Positions 9,623 to 21,237 of a DNA stretch of 64,000 nucleotides are shown piece after piece. Every line of letters starts with the position of its first letter. Position 1 is the first letter of the stretch. A program made the position numbers and the translations under genes. Location: positions 1 through 64,000 of the forward strand of contig JABYQU010000064.1 in NCBI GenBank assembly GCA_022264855.1, read 5' to 3'. The notes under the pieces are model-generated. The model was not told the origin of the DNA. It ran no database searches and was given only the letters and a program-made list of their open reading frames with translations. The DNA is from Lenzites betulinus. Lineage: Eukaryota > Basidiomycota > Agaricomycetes > Polyporales > Polyporaceae.

Positions 9623-10180
9623 TCAGGCGTCAACCATTTCATCATCTAGGAGGGTCCTTGGGCCGGCCTCGGGGGTTGCCGCGCCAGCTCGCGTGTCCTC
9701 CGCCCCGGACCGGGCCCATCCCGGGCCACCCATACCCGCTACGCCCGACACGTCATCGTCTCCAGGCACCGACTTCCTGTCAACAAGGCACGCCAGTCTC
9801 ATTGCCAGATTCCGGGCGAAATCGGCTTCGACCGGCCCCGCCCGGGCCCGCGGGACCCGGAGCAGGACGTGCTTGACGCTGGCTCCAGCGTAGATGTTTC
9901 TTACCACAAACTCCGTTCCTTCAGCCCTCTCTCCTCTAATCCCCACCACCGGCCCAACAACGCGTATCGGGACGAGGCGGCAGGCCGCCTTTGACGACGA
10001 GGGGGCGTTCTTTTTGTCGGGCACTTCTTCGACGCAGAGCTGGACAATGCGGCCAATTCTGACGGTGTTTTCCGCGGCAGTGGAGGCGATATAGACGGCA
10101 GCGGGCGAGCCTTGTGATACAGCGTGCGGGGATATCGCCTGGCGGACGTGGAGAGGGGTTACGGTTTGGAGAGCAGGCAT
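9623..10180 (-). CDS. Unknown protein, 185 aa
   Basis: Single-exon frame with ATG at 10180, chosen because a TATAAA lies about 50 bp upstream; a longer frame begins at 10288 but would put the TATA box inside the coding region. The product starts MPALQTVTPLHVRQAI and contains an orderly central part (VYIASTAAENTVRIGRIVQL, CRLVPIRVVGPVVGIRGE, TEFVVRNIYAGASVKHVLLR, DFARNLAMRLACLVDRK) followed by a Gly/Ala/Pro-rich tail ending DDEMVDA. No known domain is recognised. It sits between a LINE and a copia remnant, so it is either a host gene caught among transposons or a transposon-carried gene. Confidence 0.55.
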   Translation of the reverse strand: MPALQTVTPLHVRQAISPHAVSQGSPAAVYIASTAAENTVRIGRIVQLCVEEVPDKKNAPSSSKAACRLVPIRVVGPVVGIRGERAEGTEFVVRNIYAGASVKHVLLRVPRARAGPVEADFARNLAMRLACLVDRKSVPGDDDVSGVAGMGGPGWARSGAEDTRAGAATPEAGPRTLLDDEMVDA

Positions 10181-10225
10181 TGTTTGAGTGGGGTGGGTTG
10201 GGCGGATGGGGAAGGACAGTGGCAG

Positions 10226-10233
10226 TTTATAAA
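10226..10233 (-). promoter_or_regulatory. TATA box of the 9623-10180 gene
   Basis: TTTATAAA about 46-53 bp upstream of the ATG at 10180. Confidence 0.5.
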
Positions 10234-10288
10234 ATAATGAGAGGGGGGGAAGTTCGGTCCGTGGGTGCTGCGGATTTGTTGTTTTCAC

Positions 10289-11100
10289 ACCTGTTGCTCC
10301 GCCCTCTAGGTCTTTGGCGAGGCGTTTCAGAGGGGGGGTTCAATGTGTATTACGTTAATCGAAGCAAGCGGTGACGGTCATCGTGTAAATGAGCGAGGGG
10401 ATCGGGGGAAAAAAAGGGGGGGGCAGACACTCTATCATGCACTACTGTCAAATAGGTGTCGTAACATCCCCTTACACATCACCTAGGGGCTTGCAGCCAC
10501 ATCAGTCAGGCTCCAGCATGACCGAGGACAGCGACGGAGGCCCTATCACCGTCCCACCAGCAGGCATTGACTATCGTGGGCCATGTGGGCCTCCTAACTT
10601 GGCGGAGCACTACCATTTATCCGTACCATAGTTATCGCGTCCCAGATTACCAGATTTATCAATTGCATCATCCGACAGTTGCAGGCTTGTTACAGAATTG
10701 CTACTTTACAGCGGCTCCGGACCCATGCACCCGGGCGCCACAGGCAGCGCCAGCGCTATCAGTGCTTGACAGCACCACGTGGCCGTTATCTTCACCGCCA
10801 TCCAGCAGCCACTGGCAGTGGGACCCCTCCGCGAGGGTGGTGCGCACGACGACGCATAGGCAGCCCGTGCCTTCGATGACAAGCATTTCATGTTCAGACG
10901 TACATACCAGGCTGCCATGGGCACACCTTCCCCTATTCTTCTTAGTCAGGCTACTTCGACTCTTGATCCTTACCCGTAGCCTGGCATAGCTGCTCCTTCA
11001 GGCTCAGAGCCCTCAGGGGCGGCCTACAGAGGATGGGTCTTCGTTCTAGGCTCCGTGATCATGTTCAATCAGGCCATGATTCATTCCACTAGCTAGCTAG
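10289..11100. other. Intergenic, nothing recognised
   Basis: No long open frame with family resemblance and no LTR. The 5' LTR expected for the copia element is absent here. Confidence 0.5.
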
Positions 11101-11134
11101 GGGTTCCACACAGCACCGAGGGCTCAGCCCGGGC

Positions 11135-13858
11135 GTGGGAAAGTTTACCATCATGGTGGTTAGAGGAAGAGCCCGCCTCATCATAGATGATTGTACCTCG
11201 TATGGATGGTCTTTCCCTGTACCCTCTCGCGCCCACTGCGCGCCGAAATTGCGCGACTTCCTCATCGCTCGTCGTGCCGAAGGCTGTCCCGTCCGCCGGA
11301 TAGTCATGGACCGTGGCGAGTGCCTCACCTCCGACATCAAGGCCGTCTGCGCGCAACTCGGTGTCGCTTGCGAGACTACCGCGTCCTACACCTCCGCGCA
11401 AAATGGCAAGGTCGAACGTGTCCATCGCACTTACATGGGCAAGGCGCGCGCTATGCGCATATCCGCTAAGGTGCCCGAGTCCCGCTGGGACGAGTTCTAT
11501 GTCACCGCCTGCTATCTTACAAATCGCACCCCTTCCTCTTCCCTTCCGTCCGGCGTTACCCCTTATGAAGCTTGGTTTGGCAAACCCCCCTCTCTATCCC
11601 ACCTCCGCGAAATTGGCTGTTGCGCATTCGTACTCATTAACACTCACAACCCTAAACTCCGCGCTCGTTCCTTTGAATGTGTTCTCGTCGGTTACGGTCT
11701 TTCTTCCAAAACCTATCGTTGTTACCATCCTCCCACTCATCGTGTTATCGAATCTTACCATGTTTCTTTCATTGAATCCCACGAGTCTCCGCGCTCTCCC
11801 TCCCCTTCTTCTCCCGCGATGTCCCCTTCCACTTCTCCCGTTTCTCCACCTTCCCCCGTTTCTCCTTCCTCTTGGTCTACGGACCCTCCTTTCGTTCCCA
11901 CTGTTCCTCATTCATGTCCGCTCCCTTCCCCTTCTCTTCTCCCCCCTCCCGCGCAACCTTCTTCCGTCGCTCCTCTCGATCCCGCGTCCGTTCCTGCCAA
12001 TCTCCCCGCATCAATCGCCCCCGTGACCGCGTCTCGCGACGCCCACGTGACCGTTCCTCCTCGTACGTCTGGCCGCGCTGTCCGTCCCACTGAACGCGCT
12101 GCCGCAGTCGCAGGTCTCCCGTTTGTCTCCTCACTTCAACGCGCGGTCGCGTCGAATCGCGCCTCCAACTCTGCTCCCACCCGCCGCGGTCGTTTGCCGT
12201 ATCAACTGGAGATGGAGACCGCGCTCTACTCCGATGTCGACATCGTTCTCGCCGCCACCATTCAAATCAACGGCGACTACGCGGGCGATCCCACTTCCCT
12301 TCGCGAAGCTATGGCAAGCCCGTATGCCGCCCAATGGTCTGCGGCGCTCCAGGAGGAGTTCTCGTCCATTCGCGAAATGGGTGTCTACTCCCTCGTTCCT
12401 CGCTCTGCCGTCCCCTCCGGCCGTCGCATCATGCACGGAAAGCCCGTCTGGCGCCTCAAACGTGATGAAAACGGTGACCCGGTTCGTTTCAAAGCACGCT
12501 GGGTTATTCGCGGCTTTGAGGCCGTTTACGGCCAGGACTACACTCGTACCACTTCTCCAACTATGCGCATGGAATCTTTTCGCTTACTTTTACATCTCGC
12601 TGCCTCACTAGACTGGGAGCTACTCCAGGTGGATGTTAAGACTGCGTTCCTCTATGGCCTCCTGCCGGACGACGAAGTCTGCTACATGGAGCAGCCCAAG
12701 GGTTTCGAGGACTCTTCTCACCCCGACCACGTATGGAAACTTCGCAAGGGGCTCTACGGAATGCCTCAAGGCGGTCGTACCTGGAATCGCACTATGCACG
12801 AGCATCTCACCTCCGTCGGCTTCACTCGTTTGGACGAAGAGTACTGCTTGTACATGCGTTCATCCGCCGAAGGTACCATCGTCACTGGCGTACATGTCGA
12901 TGATTTCTTGGCCATCGCTAGCTCCACCGCCGCCGGCGACCGGTTCAAGGCTGATCTGCGTCGCGCCTGGTCCATCTCAGACCTCGGCGAGGCCCGCTTC
13001 TGTATCGGAATCTCCATCACGCGCGACCGCTCCGCCCGCACAATTCGCATCTCCCAGACTGCCCTCATTGATCGCATAATCGAGCAGTTCGGTATGTCCG
13101 ACGCCTTCCCTGTCGCGACGCCCATGGAGCTTGGCAAGAAGCTTTCTCGCTCTCAAGGCCCGTCCACTGACGAAGAGAAGCGCGCCGCCTTGGCTTGGCC
13201 CTACCGCGCTCTTGTCGGCAGCCTAAACTATGTCGCGGTCGGCTCCCGTCCAGACCTATTGTTCGCCGTTCAACAGCTCTCCCAATTCTTGGACTGCTAT
13301 GGTCAGGCTCACTGGGACGCCGCCAAACGAGTGGTTCGCTATCTGAAAGGGACTCGTGCTCTTTCCCTCTCTCTCGGTGGCGATCGCGCTGCTTACCTCC
13401 TTGGCTACTCAGACTCGGACTGGGCCGGTTGCGTTGATACTCGTCGGTCTACTGCAGGCTATTGTTTCTCGCTTGGCTCTGGCATGATATCTTGGTGCTC
13501 GCGCAAACAACCCTCCCCCGCCGACTCGTCTACGGAAGCCGAATACATCGCTGCCGCCGAAGCTGCGAAGGAATGCGTCTGGCTCCGCCGTGTTTTAACC
13601 GCTATCGGCTATGCCCCCTCCGCCGCGTCTCCTTTACTTGTCGACAACCGGAGCGCGATCACGCTTTCCGGTGATCCGTCGTTTCACGCCCGCACCAAGC
13701 ACATCGAGATTAAATACCACATCCTGCGCCACTATACCAATACCGACCAGATCTGCGTTCTCTGGGTCCCCACCTCGGACAACATCTCCGATATCTTCAC
13801 CAAGGCCCTCGCCGGCCCCCAATTCTCCGTCCTCCGTCGTTATCTCGGCCTCTCGTGA
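11135..13858 (+). CDS. Ty1/copia polyprotein, 5'-truncated: integrase - RT - RNase H
   Basis: 907-codon uninterrupted frame. Integrase core: LIIDDCTSYGW (first Asp), VMDRGECLTS (second Asp), then Glu in NGKVERVHRT 35 residues later (D,D35E). A Ser/Pro-rich linker (about residues 225-330) precedes the RT_2 domain with RRIMHGKPVWRLKRDENG, LLQVDVKTAFLYG, KGLYGMPQGGRTWN and a catalytic GVHVDDFLAI, where HVDD replaces the more usual YVDD. The RNase H/Cp1 end has YSDSDWAGCVDTRRSTAGY, STEAEYIAAAEAAKE and KHIEIKYHILRHY. Missing are gag, protease, the integrase HHCC finger and the 5' LTR; the first residues (MGKFTIMVV) may be flanking DNA. An intact pol without gag implies recent truncation. Confidence 0.93.
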   Translation: MGKFTIMVVRGRARLIIDDCTSYGWSFPVPSRAHCAPKLRDFLIARRAEGCPVRRIVMDRGECLTSDIKAVCAQLGVACETTASYTSAQNGKVERVHRTYMGKARAMRISAKVPESRWDEFYVTACYLTNRTPSSSLPSGVTPYEAWFGKPPSLSHLREIGCCAFVLINTHNPKLRARSFECVLVGYGLSSKTYRCYHPPTHRVIESYHVSFIESHESPRSPSPSSPAMSPSTSPVSPPSPVSPSSWSTDPPFVPTVPHSCPLPSPSLLPPPAQPSSVAPLDPASVPANLPASIAPVTASRDAHVTVPPRTSGRAVRPTERAAAVAGLPFVSSLQRAVASNRASNSAPTRRGRLPYQLEMETALYSDVDIVLAATIQINGDYAGDPTSLREAMASPYAAQWSAALQEEFSSIREMGVYSLVPRSAVPSGRRIMHGKPVWRLKRDENGDPVRFKARWVIRGFEAVYGQDYTRTTSPTMRMESFRLLLHLAASLDWELLQVDVKTAFLYGLLPDDEVCYMEQPKGFEDSSHPDHVWKLRKGLYGMPQGGRTWNRTMHEHLTSVGFTRLDEEYCLYMRSSAEGTIVTGVHVDDFLAIASSTAAGDRFKADLRRAWSISDLGEARFCIGISITRDRSARTIRISQTALIDRIIEQFGMSDAFPVATPMELGKKLSRSQGPSTDEEKRAALAWPYRALVGSLNYVAVGSRPDLLFAVQQLSQFLDCYGQAHWDAAKRVVRYLKGTRALSLSLGGDRAAYLLGYSDSDWAGCVDTRRSTAGYCFSLGSGMISWCSRKQPSPADSSTEAEYIAAAEAAKECVWLRRVLTAIGYAPSAASPLLVDNRSAITLSGDPSFHARTKHIEIKYHILRHYTNTDQICVLWVPTSDNISDIFTKALAGPQFSVLRRYLGLS

Positions 13859-14047
13859 TTCCATGCGAGGAGGAGTTTCTTTGTCTCGTTCTTTGTCTCG
13901 TTCTTTGTTTGTCGTGTTCTTTGTTCGTTTTTCGGTCTCGTTATCATCCGCGTTCCCATCATCCCTTCATTCACTCCCACTACACATTCCATTATTCATT
14001 TTCTCGTTCGTTCATACCCCTCTACACAGTTCCGCCGTGCTCGCGTC

Positions 14048-14056
14048 GAGGAGGAG
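14048..14056 (+). other. Polypurine tract of copia element
   Basis: GAGGAGGAG directly before the LTR start TGTTAG, the normal plus-strand primer position. Confidence 0.7.
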
Positions 14057-14221
14057 TGTTAGTGTACGCTGTGCGGCACGGCTCCGGGGTCCCTCACGTG
14101 GGCTAAGCGCCCGTATATATACTACCCAACTTAGTTTAGATCGTACCTCAGTTGGTTCCGCAATACCGCTGAGGTATGCCCCCCCCATTCCTTCATCTCT
14201 CACCATAGAAACATCCTAACA
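14057..14221 (+). repeat. 3' LTR of copia element, 165 bp
   Basis: Begins TGTTAG and ends CTAACA (6-bp inverted termini with TG..CA), placed right after a purine tract about 190 bp past the pol stop. Contains a TATA-like tract at 14114-14120 and a hairpin ACCTCAG..CTGAGGT (about 14144-14174). No partner LTR was found upstream. Confidence 0.75.
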
Positions 14222-14310
14222 TGTACTCTTAGTCTAGGCTGACAGAGTACAGGTGAAATACAGTTGGTTCCGCAATACCGCTGAGTCTAGGCTGACAGAG
14301 TACAGCATTT
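14222..14310 (+). repeat. Duplicated LTR-derived and flanking short segments
   Basis: A 20-bp segment TCTAGGCTGACAGAGTACAG occurs twice (about 14232 and 14285). Between the copies is a second copy of CAGTTGGTTCCGCAATACCG, which also lies inside the LTR. Confidence 0.6.
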
Positions 14311-14395
14311 AACACGCACACGTGATCGAGCGACTTCTTCACACGGCCTGCTCTGACCAGTTGCATAGGCTCGTAAACCAACCTCTAGTTCGGTC

Positions 14396-15445
14396 ATGAA
14401 AGAGACTGAGAAGGCGCCCTTGAAGAGGGCTCACCAGGCAGCGGGGCGGATCTCTGAGCGTACGCTCACTGAGAACGCAAATACTGCCAAAAAGGTCCCT
14501 CATCTTCCAGAGATCTACGCATCTGACTGCGACCTCACCCGCAACTCCCTGTTGCCGGACGGCGTTCGTCAGCGACTTTCAGAGCTCCAGCCCCACACGT
14601 TTGCCGCGGCGGAGGACACGATATCCACCCGAACCATTATGTTCAAGCACTATCTCCCGCTCAAGACTCGGCTCGCCCAATACCCCGACGAGCTCATCGA
14701 TATGGTCGACCAAATGACCGATGGTGCGCACATGTTCACTGCCAGCGAGCACCTTATGCTCATCTCTCATCTAGCATTGCATGCCCTGCGCTACGATGTG
14801 CTCATCCTGCACCGCAACGTCAGCTTCACAAACATCATGTGGGATCCGGAGCATGAAGGCGCCGGGGTGCACTTCGTCCTCACTGACTTCGACCTGGCGG
14901 TCAGGTTGGACTCGAATGGGACTGCTAAGGGTGTCACAGCGCGGCACCGGACCGGGACGCTTCCGTTCATGGCCGTCGAGCTTCTGAAGGACATGGCCAA
15001 GAATCCCAGTAACCCGCAGATTGCGCACGAGCAGCGCCACGACTACGAGTCGCTCTTCTGGGTGGCCGCCTGGAGCATGATGAAGACCGAGGACAAAATC
15101 GAGGACAATCTCAAGAGGGAGATCAAGCTTACGGTCGCGGAGTGGGAGACAGGCGATTACCAAAGTATGGCCCACCGCAAGGCAGATCTCCTCCTCTGGG
15201 GGGGTGCGCTAAACGAGTTGCCGTTGACACCACGTTTCGAGCATCTGGTCCCTCTTATCAAATCATTTGCCAGAGTCTTCAAAAACGCACAGCACGCCGT
15301 CGACGACTCTTGCGACTTGAACATGGCGAAGATGAAGGTCAAGGCCAGCGAGTCAGCGCCACCCAACGCTGCAGCTGTACGAGAAGCGTGGATCAGTCGT
15401 GCCAAGATCAAGGATGCTTTGGCACAGGCGAGAGGCATGATGTAG
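14396..15445 (+). pseudogene. FunK1-type protein kinase, C-lobe remnant with altered catalytic loop
   Basis: 349 codons resembling the C-terminal half of FunK1 kinases, a family expanded in mushrooms. Matching landmarks: VLILHRNVSFTNIM (catalytic loop), FVLTDFDLAVRL (metal-binding Asp, DFD in place of DFG as usual in FunK1), RHRTGTLPFMAVELL (activation segment) and HDYESLFWVAAW. The catalytic Asp of HRD is Asn here (HRN; codon AAC at 14816-14818). The N-lobe with Gly-loop and Lys is missing: typical FunK1 proteins are around 600-800 residues and the copia LTR ends only about 175 bp upstream. Either a decayed kinase truncated near a transposon or a pseudokinase; the uninterrupted frame leaves the second open. 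Confidence 0.75.
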
Positions 15446-15794
15446 AACTCGCAGGACATTGCTGAGCTTATGGAGTCGAACACTGGTACTGGCATTATGA
15501 TGTAGCTCCTAACTCCCTTGCCTGAGTATCGCAAGGAGCCCATGACCCAAGGAATGGGGTTCTGACGGATTATGGAATTGCAATGATTATGCTGCTTGCA
15601 TTCGCATTTTGTAGCTCTTCCCACCAGTTACAACGCCACTATGAAATGCGAGACAAAAATGTGATGCACTGTTATTCCCAACAAGTCCAAGACACACCAT
15701 GGTCTGAAGGCTCTAACAGCCAAGTAGACCAGAGGCTCATAGCACGCTGCCTGCATACCACGCATCGACAGTAAAATACGCATCGTACAACTGA
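15446..15794. other. Intergenic, convergent gene ends; nothing seen
   Basis: 3' flanks of the FunK1 remnant and the short-chain dehydrogenase; no gene or repeat recognised. Confidence 0.5.
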
Positions 15795-17042
15795 TCACAG
15801 CCACTGCTGGTTGCCCCAGTGCGACAGGAACGCCCCGGTGTCCTCTACAGTGGCCCCATGGATCACACCCAGCACAAGCCGGACGGACGTCTCGGGCGTG
15901 ATGGGCGCCCCATCCCACTCCGGCGCATACTTCTTGAACTGCGAGACCATGGTCACGAATCCCGCGATCTGCTCCGGCGTCGCTGGTGACGGGCCCCCGT
16001 CAGCAATCCACCTCCGACGGCCGATGCCCGCAGATTCGAAACGGGACTCACGCGGCTTCTCGGCCGTGTTCACCAGGCCCGGGCTGACCGCGAGGAACGT
16101 GAAGCCCTCGTCGCGGAACTCGGCCGCGTACTTCGCGACCGCGAGGTTCAGCGCCGCCTTGGACACGCAGTACGGCGCGGCGGTCGCGAACCCGGCGCCG
16201 AGCGTCACGTCCGTGGCGGCGATGCCCGTCGAGAGCGATATGACCTTCTTCGTGGCGCCCGCGCGCAGGAGCGGCAGGAAGGCGTTGATAGTGTGAACAA
16301 CTCCGACGACGTTCGTGCGGAACTAGTAAGTGAGCGGGAGTGTGCGAGTCAGCTCTAATCATACCGTGACTGCGGCCACGAGGGACGTACAGCATCGACC
16401 AGGTCTTCCTCGAGGACCTTCTCATCTGGGCTGTCGGAGAGGCAAACATGAGATGATGAGGGCGCCACGACGCGCGCAAGGGTACTCTGCACGACGTACT
16501 ACGTGCTCAGGGTGGACCCTGCACGCTCCTCTCTCAACCAAGCGGCGTTATTGATGAGGTAGTCGAGCGAGCCGCCCGTCGTCTTCTCTACTTCCGCTGC
16601 GGCCGCCTGTAGTACAGCCATCCTAGTCAGCAAACATCATATGGTAAACCCCATCGGGATGCGGCGGCGGAATATGCGGGAAGCACCGAGGGCTGCTAGC
16701 TCGGGGAACCCACCCTGAGGGACGCCACGTCGGTGATGTCCGCCTTGACAACGTACACATTCGGACGAGCCTTCTGCAGCGTGGCGAGCCTGGTGGCGCC
16801 CTCCGGGTTGCGCACGAGGGCGAAGACCGCGTTAGCGGTATCATGACTCTGATATACGCCACAAAGGCTCGTTAGCATCGCCTCCGGTGCGCAGAGCGTC
16901 GAGTTTGGGCACGCTTACGAGCTGGTTGACGAATTCGAACTGCGAGGCGTAGTCAACCGTCAGCAAATGTCGGTGCAGAGAGAGAAAGAGGTGACCATAC
17001 ACCAATGCCGCGAGATGCGCCGGTGATAAGGTAGGAAGGCAT
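15795..17042 (-). CDS. Short-chain dehydrogenase/reductase, 267 aa, 7 exons
   Basis: Exons 17001-17042, 16919-16939, 16714-16848, 16500-16606, 16391-16430, 16052-16322 and 15795-15982 give one frame of 267 residues, the classical SDR length. Signatures: TGASRGIG nucleotide-binding loop near the N-terminus, DYLINNAAW (NNAG-like), KVISLSTGIA (catalytic Ser region), YCVSK (catalytic Tyr/Lys), SPGLVNTAEKPPTP. The last intron has GTGAGT and a CTGAC branch signal; skipping it would insert about 30 foreign residues. The protein probably reduces a carbonyl or oxidises an alcohol with NAD(P)H in the cytosol; substrate unknown. A TATA box lies about 115 bp upstream. Confidence 0.85.
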
Positions 17043-17152
17043 GTTGACAAAAAGACTTGAATTTGGCGAAGTGGAGGTGCTGGTTGGAGGCTGGAAGGTG
17101 ATTGGCACTGACAGCCGGTTGAACAATGCCTCTACGCGGAATCCCGCACTCT

Positions 17153-17161
17153 CTTTTTATA
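17153..17161 (-). promoter_or_regulatory. TATA box of the SDR gene
   Basis: TATAAAAAG on the minus strand about 115 bp upstream of the ATG at 17042. Confidence 0.5.
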
Positions 17162-17163
17162 CC

Positions 17164-17752
17164 CCTCCTCACCTACCGCTCCCTCAGGCAATGTTGTGCC
17201 GCGATCACCTGCCTCGAACCCCGCTTGGACTCTGTGGACGGATTGCGAACGTACTCACCTGCCCGATTCGGAAACTCCGGTCGGCGGGGTTTGTCAGCCT
17301 TAATAAATGCTGGCAATATACCGATCCTGCGGAGTTTATATCCCCTGAGAGCTAGTGATAAGTGAACCAGGTGAGTTTGATAAAGGAGTCGCCAGTACGG
17401 GTACTGGAGCTGGTCAATTCGGCACTTCAGACTAGGTATACATATCACGTCTGCACGAGGTACGTACAATTTAAGTGCATTTTGTCTCCCCCGGATTCAA
17501 ATATTCAGTAGGAAGCGTGGATCATGTTTTCTCGTCGCTTTGGATCGCTATTAGCGCACGTCGGCGGGCGTAAACTTCGTGTGATAAGAGTTCCGAAACT
17601 GTAAGGTGGGAATACATAATTGTGAGTGCGCGTAAACGACGCATCGTCGCTATCGGTCGTAGGGGGGAGAGTATGGCAGACTACGGAAAATGAGCAGTAC
17701 AGCGGGAACGGGAAGGGTCCATCATTATAGCTCTTGGTACACAAGTCATCAC
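17164..17752. other. Intergenic, nothing seen
   Basis: SDR promoter side and BAR gene 3' side; no gene-like frame. Confidence 0.5.
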
Positions 17753-19039
17753 TCAGTGGTCGCGAGTCTTCCTGAGATGATTGCCGTGAGCCAACATACT
17801 TGCGACCAAGGAAGAAGAGTTAGATCGCATACCTGTATTCACCCTCTGCAGCAAGGCTCAGCTCCTCAATCTCGCCCTGGACACTCGAGAGCGCCTCGGC
17901 AGCGGTAGCGTAGAACATAAGCTATGACGCGCATATTAGCGCTCATCGTACCCGGAGGAAGCAGAATCACGCGCTTACCTGGGCCTTCGCGAGCTCATTG
18001 AGGTCCTTGAGAGGTTCGGGCTGCAAAGAGTGTCAGGACATCACGTATATGGTCGCAGTCGGTGCGGACTGACGTTGTCCAGCACGGTCTTCATGAGGGT
18101 GATGGCGACCTCAGTCTTCTGCACGAGGTCGTCCTCCGCGTTCTCGACCTCAAGCCGAGCTGCCTCCTGTTTGGCCGGGCTCGCGTTCTTGAGACTACAT
18201 CAGCGGCACTCAGCATTCTCCTTGATGAAACCCCCGGCGTGCACTGCATACTCACGTCTGCTTCGCTGCGTCAAGCTCGAGGCGGCTCACGCGTACAGCC
18301 TGGCGAGCCTTCATCGCGACATTGATATTGGTGGTGACCGTCGCGTTCCACGGGGAGAGGAAACGGTCGCGGATGGTGGCATCCTGCTCGACGCGCGCGT
18401 CGGCGATCTTCTCCCACGCGCCCGCGTATGTCTGCAAGGCCTTGCCGAGCTTGTCGTCGCCGGCGCCCGAGGTCTGCTGCACGGCAGTCGCCGCATTCGT
18501 TGCGGCACGCCCGAGCGCGTGCGGGAGAGTCTTGTGCTGGGGGGCATTCGGTTGCGCTGGGGCGGGCGCGGGGAGTGAGGTCCCCTTGAGGTTCGCGGCG
18601 GCGAAGTTGGTGATACCGTGACCGATGGTCGTACCGAGCTCTGTGATTGACTCTTGGATCTGGGTGGGGTAGTCGTACGTCTCTGACTCGTACACCCTCG
18701 TAACCCTGAAGGGGGGAGCACGTAGCACACTGTTAGTAGGTCGAATACATCCAGGGGCAGACAGCGTACTTCAAGAGTGCAAGATGGGCTGCCCGCAGAG
18801 CATCAACACGTGCCTCGAGGTCCTTGTATTCTATGCAGCCGTCATTGAGATTTGCCATTGCCAGTAAGAGCATTTCAGGACTTACCCTGAGGAAGCTCAG
18901 TTATCTCATCTGGGGCAACCTGGCCGAGCCGCTCCTTGGTGGCCTGCACGCTGGATTGAAAGCCTTTGGCGAACTTGTTTGCGGACTGGCCGAGGTTGAG
19001 GCCTGCGATACCTGACGAGAGTTGCTTCCAGCCATCCAT
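17753..19039 (-). CDS. BAR-domain protein, 311 aa, 7 exons
   Basis: Exons 18886-19039, 18770-18830, 18256-18705, 18074-18194, 17979-18020, 17833-17921 and 17753-17771 sum to 936 nt. The product starts MDGWKQLSSGIAGLNLGQ, then ERLGQVAPDEITELPQEYKD and a long helical body (ALQTYAGAWEKIADARVEQDATI, ARLEVENAEDDLVQKTEVAITLMKTVL, LMFYATAAEALSSVQGEIEEL) ending YRKTRDH. This matches fungal BAR proteins of the Gvp36-like type, dimeric membrane-curvature scaffolds at endocytic or Golgi membranes. The last splice (GTATGC..CTCAG) is chosen because it restores the basic YRK ending; reading through gives YRYAI and a stop. Function is inferred from fold, not shown. Confidence 0.75.
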
Positions 19040-19511
19040 GTTGCACGAGCGTGTGTTGAGGAAATTGAAGGAAAGAGGGAGGAGACAAGATGAGGAGGAG
19101 GCGCTGTCCCGCTGCGTATGTCGCAGCAAGTGTCTTGCGACAGTTACGGCGCGTCCAGGGTGGCCGGGGTCCGTCTCAGTGCCTAGACTGCTGCTCCGTC
19201 TTCGCGACCCTTCTTACCTGATACCTTCATCCCCACACGCGAAATTCTGGTAGAGAAAAGGTCCTGCCACTTAGCTCGCACAAGAGTCGGGACCGGGGTG
19301 TGCTGTATTGCGAAGGTAACGCTGCAGCTACCCCGAATCAAGGGTCAAGATTACTGCTCGTTCACTACAAGCAGGACAGAGTATCGCGAGGTACAGTACA
19401 TGTACATACACAAGAGTATGATACTGTAGCAAACATCACTCATTATTACACTCAGGTGGCCCACTAGAGCCACGTCGTACAACCCGCCTCAAATGTGTAC
19501 CAAATTTGCTG
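19040..19511. other. Intergenic, nothing seen
   Basis: Upstream of the BAR gene and downstream of the mutase gene. Confidence 0.5.
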
Positions 19512-21237
<1,726 letters not shown>

